Positions 59,465 through 64,000 of a stretch of DNA of 64,000 nucleotides are shown here, in pieces. The notes beneath the pieces are model-generated. The model searched no databases, had not been told where the DNA came from, and was given only the letters and a program-made list of their open reading frames with translations. This DNA comes from Pseudomonas sp. Irchel s3h14 (GTDB lineage: Bacteria; Pseudomonadota; Gammaproteobacteria; Pseudomonadales; Pseudomonadaceae): contig NZ_FYDJ01000012.1 of the NCBI RefSeq assembly GCF_900187425.1, forward strand, positions 119,412 through 183,411. The letters run 5' to 3'. Position numbers and translations under genes: made by a program. Positions within the stretch are counted from its first letter, which is position 1; every line of letters starts with the position of its first letter.

Positions 59465-62400
59465 ATGTTGATCCTGCGCGGCGCTCCTGCCCTTTCTGCC
59501 TTTCGCCACAGCAAACTCCTTGAGCAACTGAGCCAGAAAGTTCCGGCTGTCAGTGGCTTGTATGCTGAATTCGCTCACTTCGCCGAAGTTACCGGCGTCC
59601 TGACCGGCGACGAACAGCAGGTGCTCGCGCGCCTTCTGAAGTACGGCCCAAGTGTTCCGGTACAAGAGCCGGCCGGTCGTCTGTTCCTGGTGTTGCCGCG
59701 GTTCGGCACCATCTCGCCATGGTCCAGTAAAGCCAGCGATATCGCTCGCAACTGCGGCCTGACGAAAATCCAGCGTCTTGAACGCGGCATCGCCTTCTAC
59801 GTCGCCGGCCAGTTCAGCGACGCCGAAGCACAGTTGATTTCCGACACCTTGCACGACCGCATGACGCAGATCGTTCTGGCCAACCTTGAACAAGCCGCCG
59901 GCCTGTTCAGCCACGCCGAGCCAAAGCCGCTCACCGCGATCGACGTGCTGGGTGGCGGCCGCGCCGCGCTGGAAAAAGCCAACACCGAGCTGGGCCTGGC
60001 CCTGGCCGAAGACGAGATCGACTACCTGGTCAACGCCTTCGTCGGCTTGAAGCGCAACCCGCACGACATCGAACTGATGATGTTCGCCCAGGCGAACTCC
60101 GAGCACTGCCGTCACAAGATCTTCAACGCCAGTTGGGATATCGACGGTCAGAGCCAGGAAAAAAGCCTGTTCGGCATGATCAAGAACACCTACGTGATGC
60201 ACAGCGAAGGCGTTCTGTCGGCTTATAAGGACAACGCTTCGGTGATCGTCGGCAACGTCGCCGGCCGTTTCTTCCCGGACCCTGAAACCCGCCAGTACGG
60301 CGCGGTGCAGGAACCGGTGCACATCCTGATGAAAGTCGAAACTCACAACCACCCGACCGCGATTGCCCCGTTCCCGGGCGCATCCACCGGTTCCGGTGGC
60401 GAGATTCGCGACGAAGGTGCCACCGGTCGTGGTGCCAAGCCAAAGGCTGGTCTGACCGGTTTCACCGTGTCCAACCTGCAAATCCCGGGCTTCGAACAGC
60501 CGTGGGAAGTGCCGTACGGCAAGCCTGAGCGCATCGTTACTGCGCTGGACATCATGATCGAAGGCCCACTGGGTGGCGCTGCGTTCAACAACGAATTCGG
60601 TCGTCCGGCCCTGACCGGTTACTTCCGTACCTTCGAACAGTCGATCACCACCCCGCGTGGCGAAGAAGTTCGCGGTTACCACAAGCCGATCATGCTGGCC
60701 GGCGGTATGGGTAACATCCGTGCCGAACACGTGCAGAAAGGCGAGATCACCGTTGGCTCCAAGCTGATCGTCCTCGGCGGCCCTGCGATGCTGATCGGTC
60801 TGGGCGGCGGCGCCGCTTCCTCCATGGCCACCGGCACCAGCTCGGCAGACCTGGACTTCGCCTCCGTACAGCGCGAAAACCCTGAGATGGAACGTCGCTG
60901 CCAGGAAGTCATCGACCGTTGCTGGCAGTTGGGTGAACACAACCCGATCAGCTTCATCCACGACGTCGGCGCGGGCGGTCTGTCCAACGCCTTCCCGGAA
61001 CTGGTCAACGATGGCAACCGTGGCGGTCGCTTCGAACTGCGCAACATTCCAAACGACGAGCCGGGCATGGCCCCGCACGAAATCTGGAGTAACGAATCCC
61101 AGGAACGCTACGTTCTGGCGGTCGGCCCGGCTGACTTCGAACGCTTCCAGGCGATCTGCGAACGCGAGCGTTGCCCGTTTGCCGTGGTCGGCGAAGCCAC
61201 TGCCGAGCCGCAACTGACGGTCACCGACAGTCACTTCGGCAACAGCCCGGTGGACATGCCACTGGAAGTGCTGCTGGGCAAAGCCCCGCGCATGCACCGT
61301 TCGGCCGTTCGTGAAAACGAGCTGGGCGACGATTTCGATCCGTCGACCCTGGAGATCGCAGACTGCGTTGAACGCGTCCTGCATCACCCGGCCGTGGCGA
61401 GCAAAAGCTTCCTGATCACCATCGGCGACCGCACCATCACCGGCCTCGTGGCCCGTGATCAGATGGTCGGCCCGTGGCAGGTTCCGGTAGCCGACGTTGC
61501 CGTCACCGCCACCAGCTTCGACGTTTACACCGGTGAAGCCATGGCCATGGGCGAGCGTACTCCGCTGGCTCTGCTGGACGCTCCGGCGTCGGGCCGCATG
61601 GCCATCGGCGAAACCCTGACCAACATCGCGGCTTCGCGCATCAACAAGATCTCCGACATCAAACTGTCGGCCAACTGGATGTCCGCTGCCGGTCACCCAG
61701 GCGAAGACGCGCGTCTGTACGACACCGTTAAAGCGGTCGGCATGGAGTTGTGCCCAGAGCTGGGCATTACCATTCCGGTGGGCAAGGACTCCATGTCCAT
61801 GGCCACACGCTGGAACGACGAAGGCGTCGACAAGACCGTGACCTCGCCGATGTCCCTGATCGTGACCGGTTTCGCGCCTGTGGCTGACATTCGTCAGACC
61901 CTGACGCCGGAACTGCGCATGGACAAGGGCACCACCGACCTGATCCTGATCGATCTGGGCCGTGGCCAGAACCGCATGGGCGCCTCTATCCTGGCCCAGG
62001 TTCACGGCAAGCTCGGCTCGCAAGCACCGGATGTTGACGACGCCGAAGACCTCAAAGCCTTCTTCGCCGTGATCCAGGGCCTCAACGCCGACGGTCACCT
62101 GCTGGCTTACCACGACCGTTCCGACGGTGGTCTGTTGACCAGCACCGTGGAAATGGCTTTCGCCGGCCATTGCGGTCTGAGCCTGAACCTCGACGGTCTG
62201 GCAGAAACCTCCGCCGACATCGCTGCAATCCTGTTCAACGAAGAACTGGGCGCCGTGATCCAGGTTCGCCAGGACGCTACTCCAGACATCCTCGCGCAGT
62301 TCAGCGCTGCCGGTTTGGGTGACTGCGTGTCCGTGATCGGTCAGCCGATGAACAACGGCCAGATCAGCATCACCTTCAACGGCGAAACCGTGTTCGAAGG

Positions 62401-63361
62401 TCAGCGTCGTCTGCTGCAACGTCAGTGGGCTGAAACCAGCTACCAGATCCAGCGTCTGCGTGATAACGCCGACTGCGCCGAACAAGAGTTCGACGTGCTG
62501 CTGCAAGAAGACAACCCGGGCCTGAGCGTCAAGCTGAGCTACGACGTCAACCAGGACGTCGCCGCGCCTTACATCAAGAAAGGCATCCGCCCACAGGTTG
62601 CCGTGCTGCGTGAGCAGGGCGTCAACGGTCAGGTGGAAATGGCGGCCGCGTTCGACCGCGCTGGTTTCAACGCGATCGACGTGCACATGAGCGACATTCT
62701 GGCCGGCCGTGTCGACCTGAATGAGTTCAAAGGTCTGGTCGCTTGCGGCGGTTTCTCCTACGGCGACGTTCTCGGCGCCGGCGAAGGCTGGGCCAAGTCC
62801 GCGCTGTTCAACAGCCGTGCTCGCGATGCGTTCCAGGGCTTCTTCGAACGTAACGACAGCTTCACCCTCGGCGTGTGCAACGGTTGCCAGATGATGTCCA
62901 ACCTGCACGAGCTGATTCCGGGCAGCGAGTTCTGGCCGCACTTTGTGCGTAACCGTTCCGAGCAGTTCGAAGCGCGTGTGGCGATGGTTCAGGTCCAGGA
63001 ATCGAACTCGATCTTCCTGCAAGGTATGGCCGGTTCGCGTATGCCGATCGCCATTGCTCACGGTGAAGGTCATGCCGAGTTCGCCAGCGAAGAAGCGTTG
63101 CTGGAAGCCGATCTGTCGGGTTGCGTGGCGATGCGTTTCGTCGACAACCACGGCAAGGTTACCGAAAACTACCCGGCCAACCCGAACGGCTCGCCGCGCG
63201 GGATCACCGGTTTGACCAGCCGCGACGGTCGCGTGACGATCATGATGCCTCACCCGGAGCGTGTGTTCCGCGCGGTGCAGAACTCGTGGCGTTCGGAAGA
63301 CTGGAACGAAGACGCACCTTGGATGCGTATGTTCCGTAATGCGCGGGTTTGGGTTAACTAA
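59465..63361 (+). CDS. purL: Phosphoribosylformylglycinamidine synthase
   Basis: PurL makes FGAM from FGAR, glutamine and ATP in purine synthesis. The 1298-residue protein is the large single-chain form. The N-terminal domain begins MLILRGAPALSAFRHSKLLE. The linker and FGAM synthetase domains include NSEHCRHKIF and KVETHNHPTAIAPFPGASTG. The C-terminal glutaminase domain has the nucleophile Cys in LGVCNGCQMMSNLHEL, HGEGHAEF and MMPHPERVFR. A TAGAAT -10-like hexamer stands about 45 bp upstream with no good -35. Length is normal. Confidence 0.98.
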   Translation: MLILRGAPALSAFRHSKLLEQLSQKVPAVSGLYAEFAHFAEVTGVLTGDEQQVLARLLKYGPSVPVQEPAGRLFLVLPRFGTISPWSSKASDIARNCGLTKIQRLERGIAFYVAGQFSDAEAQLISDTLHDRMTQIVLANLEQAAGLFSHAEPKPLTAIDVLGGGRAALEKANTELGLALAEDEIDYLVNAFVGLKRNPHDIELMMFAQANSEHCRHKIFNASWDIDGQSQEKSLFGMIKNTYVMHSEGVLSAYKDNASVIVGNVAGRFFPDPETRQYGAVQEPVHILMKVETHNHPTAIAPFPGASTGSGGEIRDEGATGRGAKPKAGLTGFTVSNLQIPGFEQPWEVPYGKPERIVTALDIMIEGPLGGAAFNNEFGRPALTGYFRTFEQSITTPRGEEVRGYHKPIMLAGGMGNIRAEHVQKGEITVGSKLIVLGGPAMLIGLGGGAASSMATGTSSADLDFASVQRENPEMERRCQEVIDRCWQLGEHNPISFIHDVGAGGLSNAFPELVNDGNRGGRFELRNIPNDEPGMAPHEIWSNESQERYVLAVGPADFERFQAICERERCPFAVVGEATAEPQLTVTDSHFGNSPVDMPLEVLLGKAPRMHRSAVRENELGDDFDPSTLEIADCVERVLHHPAVASKSFLITIGDRTITGLVARDQMVGPWQVPVADVAVTATSFDVYTGEAMAMGERTPLALLDAPASGRMAIGETLTNIAASRINKISDIKLSANWMSAAGHPGEDARLYDTVKAVGMELCPELGITIPVGKDSMSMATRWNDEGVDKTVTSPMSLIVTGFAPVADIRQTLTPELRMDKGTTDLILIDLGRGQNRMGASILAQVHGKLGSQAPDVDDAEDLKAFFAVIQGLNADGHLLAYHDRSDGGLLTSTVEMAFAGHCGLSLNLDGLAETSADIAAILFNEELGAVIQVRQDATPDILAQFSAAGLGDCVSVIGQPMNNGQISITFNGETVFEGQRRLLQRQWAETSYQIQRLRDNADCAEQEFDVLLQEDNPGLSVKLSYDVNQDVAAPYIKKGIRPQVAVLREQGVNGQVEMAAAFDRAGFNAIDVHMSDILAGRVDLNEFKGLVACGGFSYGDVLGAGEGWAKSALFNSRARDAFQGFFERNDSFTLGVCNGCQMMSNLHELIPGSEFWPHFVRNRSEQFEARVAMVQVQESNSIFLQGMAGSRMPIAIAHGEGHAEFASEEALLEADLSGCVAMRFVDNHGKVTENYPANPNGSPRGITGLTSRDGRVTIMMPHPERVFRAVQNSWRSEDWNEDAPWMRMFRNARVWVN

Positions 63362-63381
63362 GAGCGGGTTAACTGAAGGCT

Positions 63382-63693
63382 ATGTACAAGCTTTCCTTTT
63401 TTGTTCCGGCCAGTCATGTGGAACAGGTCAAGAGTGCCGTATTCGCCGCCGGTGGCGGACGGATCGGCACGTACGACCATTGCGCCTGGCAAGTGCTCGG
63501 CCTCGGCCAGTTTCGTCCATTGGATGGCAGTCAGCCGTTTATTGGGGAAGCGGGGCAGGTCGAGCAGGTTGAGGAATGGAAGGTTGAGCTTGTCGTGGCG
63601 GATGAGTTGATTCGTTCTGTGGTGTTGGCTCTGAAGCAGAGTCATCCCTACGAGACGCCGGCTTATGAGGTATGGCGGTTGGAGGATTTTTGA
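63382..63693 (+). CDS. YqfO-like protein (NIF3/PII-like domain)
   Basis: The 103-residue protein is the free-standing form of the YqfO domain inserted in NIF3-family proteins. MYKLSFFVPASHVEQVKSAV, GGGRIGTYDHCAWQVLGLGQ and HPYETPAYEVWRLEDF are typical. The family's role is not well defined; a PII-like ligand-binding fold is inferred. It starts 20 bp after purL and is probably cotranscribed, followed by a terminator. Confidence 0.88.
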   Translation: MYKLSFFVPASHVEQVKSAVFAAGGGRIGTYDHCAWQVLGLGQFRPLDGSQPFIGEAGQVEQVEEWKVELVVADELIRSVVLALKQSHPYETPAYEVWRLEDF

Positions 63694-63714
63694 TCTGCCT
63701 GCCGCTGAAATGAG

Positions 63715-63746
63715 AAACCCGCTGAAGTGATTTCAGCGGGTTTTTT
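63715..63746 (+). terminator. Terminator after the YqfO-like gene
   Basis: A 12-bp stem AAACCCGCTGAA/TTCAGCGGGTTT with loop GTGAT, followed by six T. Confidence 0.92.
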
Positions 63747-63904
63747 GTTGCCTGGGATTTGGAGCGAGGCGGCCTGGAAGCCGGCCTGGCTTTTGTTGAT
63801 CGAGTACATATCCGTTGCTGCGGTAACGGCTGCTAATGGTTTCGCTCTTACAGCGAGTCCCTTTTGGCAAACGCCCTCCGTGTCAGGCTACCTGTCGCCC
63901 TTGT

Positions 63905-63919
63905 TGATTGACTCAATCA
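63905..63919 (+). promoter_or_regulatory. 15-bp palindrome before the last gene
   Basis: TGATTGA-C-TCAATCA is a perfect palindrome 27 bp upstream of the ATG at 63946. An operator role is inference. The preceding 63747-63904 stretch holds only a decayed intergenic sequence (GCTCTTACAGCGAGTCCCTT), recalled from elsewhere in Pseudomonas genomes. Confidence 0.4.
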
Positions 63920-63945
63920 TTCAAGAGGGCGAAGGTGAATAACAA

Positions 63946-64000
63946 ATGTCCAAAATGGGCAAGCGATACGAAAGCGACTTCAAAGACTGGGTCGTTCTGC
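63946..64000 (+). CDS. Start of an unidentified gene cut by the window edge
   Basis: The open frame reads MSKMGKRYESDFKDWVVL to the end of the window, with GAAGG ten bases before the ATG. The visible 18 residues are basic and faintly resemble the N-terminus of IS3-type OrfA transposases (a YxxxFK pattern), but this is too short to trust. The palindrome at 63905-63919 could control it. Confidence 0.35.
   Translation, partial: MSKMGKRYESDFKDWVVL

Noticed and set aside
59411..63253. A 1280-residue open frame on the minus strand across purL
   Set aside because: It is an antisense shadow of purL produced by GC-rich third positions; the product is low-complexity, His/Arg/Gln-rich and without recognisable domains.
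63727..63942. A 71-residue plus-strand frame after the YqfO-like gene
   Set aside because: It starts inside the loop of a strong terminator, has no ribosome binding site, and covers a decayed intergenic repeat.
1..64000. tRNA, rRNA, known riboswitches and prophage genes
   Set aside because: None could be recognised by eye on either strand; short structured RNAs could still be missed without a covariance search.

Overview
The window is a stretch of core chromosome from a fluorescent Pseudomonas, most likely of the P. fluorescens group. The evidence is very close protein similarity, by recall, to P. fluorescens, P. aeruginosa and P. putida proteins, familiar pseudomonad gene orders (dcw cluster, dauBAR next to rhlB, ndpA-hupN-rlmF-valS-holC-pepA-lptFG, lepA-lepB-rnc-era-recO-pdxJ), and many REP/REPIN palindromes of the types scattered through fluorescens-group genomes. 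No database or alignment was run; all identifications come from reading the translated sequence.

Layout. 1-7.2 kb: the distal half of the division and cell-wall cluster, murG (partial)-murC-ddlB-ftsQ-ftsA-ftsZ-lpxC, tightly packed and closed by a terminator. 7.2-17.5 kb: accessory envelope and signalling genes, namely a Cache/GGDEF diguanylate cyclase, an OprD-type porin, a small secreted protein, and a four-gene efflux operon (membrane fusion protein, RND pump, response regulator, sensor kinase) with palindromes upstream. 17.5-21.8 kb: small proteins, a lipoprotein that fuses a periplasmic amino-acid-binding domain to a RidA domain, a YkgJ-type Cys-cluster protein, a GNAT acetyltransferase and a CheV. 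21.9-24.9 kb: nitric oxide defence, norR and hmp divergent around three NorR-type sites and a sigma54-like promoter. 24.9-28 kb: the D-arginine catabolic operon dauB-dauA-dauR. 28-30.3 kb: rhlB helicase and a carboxylesterase. 30.3-35 kb: the aapJQMP general L-amino acid ABC transporter, with a sigma54-like promoter and an NtrC-like site upstream.

35-42 kb: an MqsR/MqsA toxin-antitoxin pair, a GntR regulator translationally coupled to a CynX-type MFS transporter, a SnoaL-like protein, a GIY-YIG protein, a GST-like protein with an extra C-terminal domain, a membrane-anchored glutaredoxin overlapping ndpA, and hupN. 42-51.5 kb: rlmF, valS, a small gene, holC and pepA on the minus strand, with lptF-lptG diverging. 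51.6-57.7 kb: lepA-lepB-rnc-era-recO-pdxJ, in which the DUF4845 gene usually found between lepB and rnc is absent. 57.7-64 kb: mltF, purL, a YqfO-like protein, then a terminator, a 15-bp palindrome and the start of an unidentified gene cut by the window edge.

No rRNA, tRNA, CRISPR array, prophage or complete insertion sequence was found. I saw no clear new multi-gene system. The least ordinary items are the lipoprotein SBP-RidA fusion, the lepB-rnc junction, the extended GST-like protein, the MqsRA module with its operator, the two copies of a roughly 115-bp palindromic element at gene ends, and the truncated gene at the right edge.
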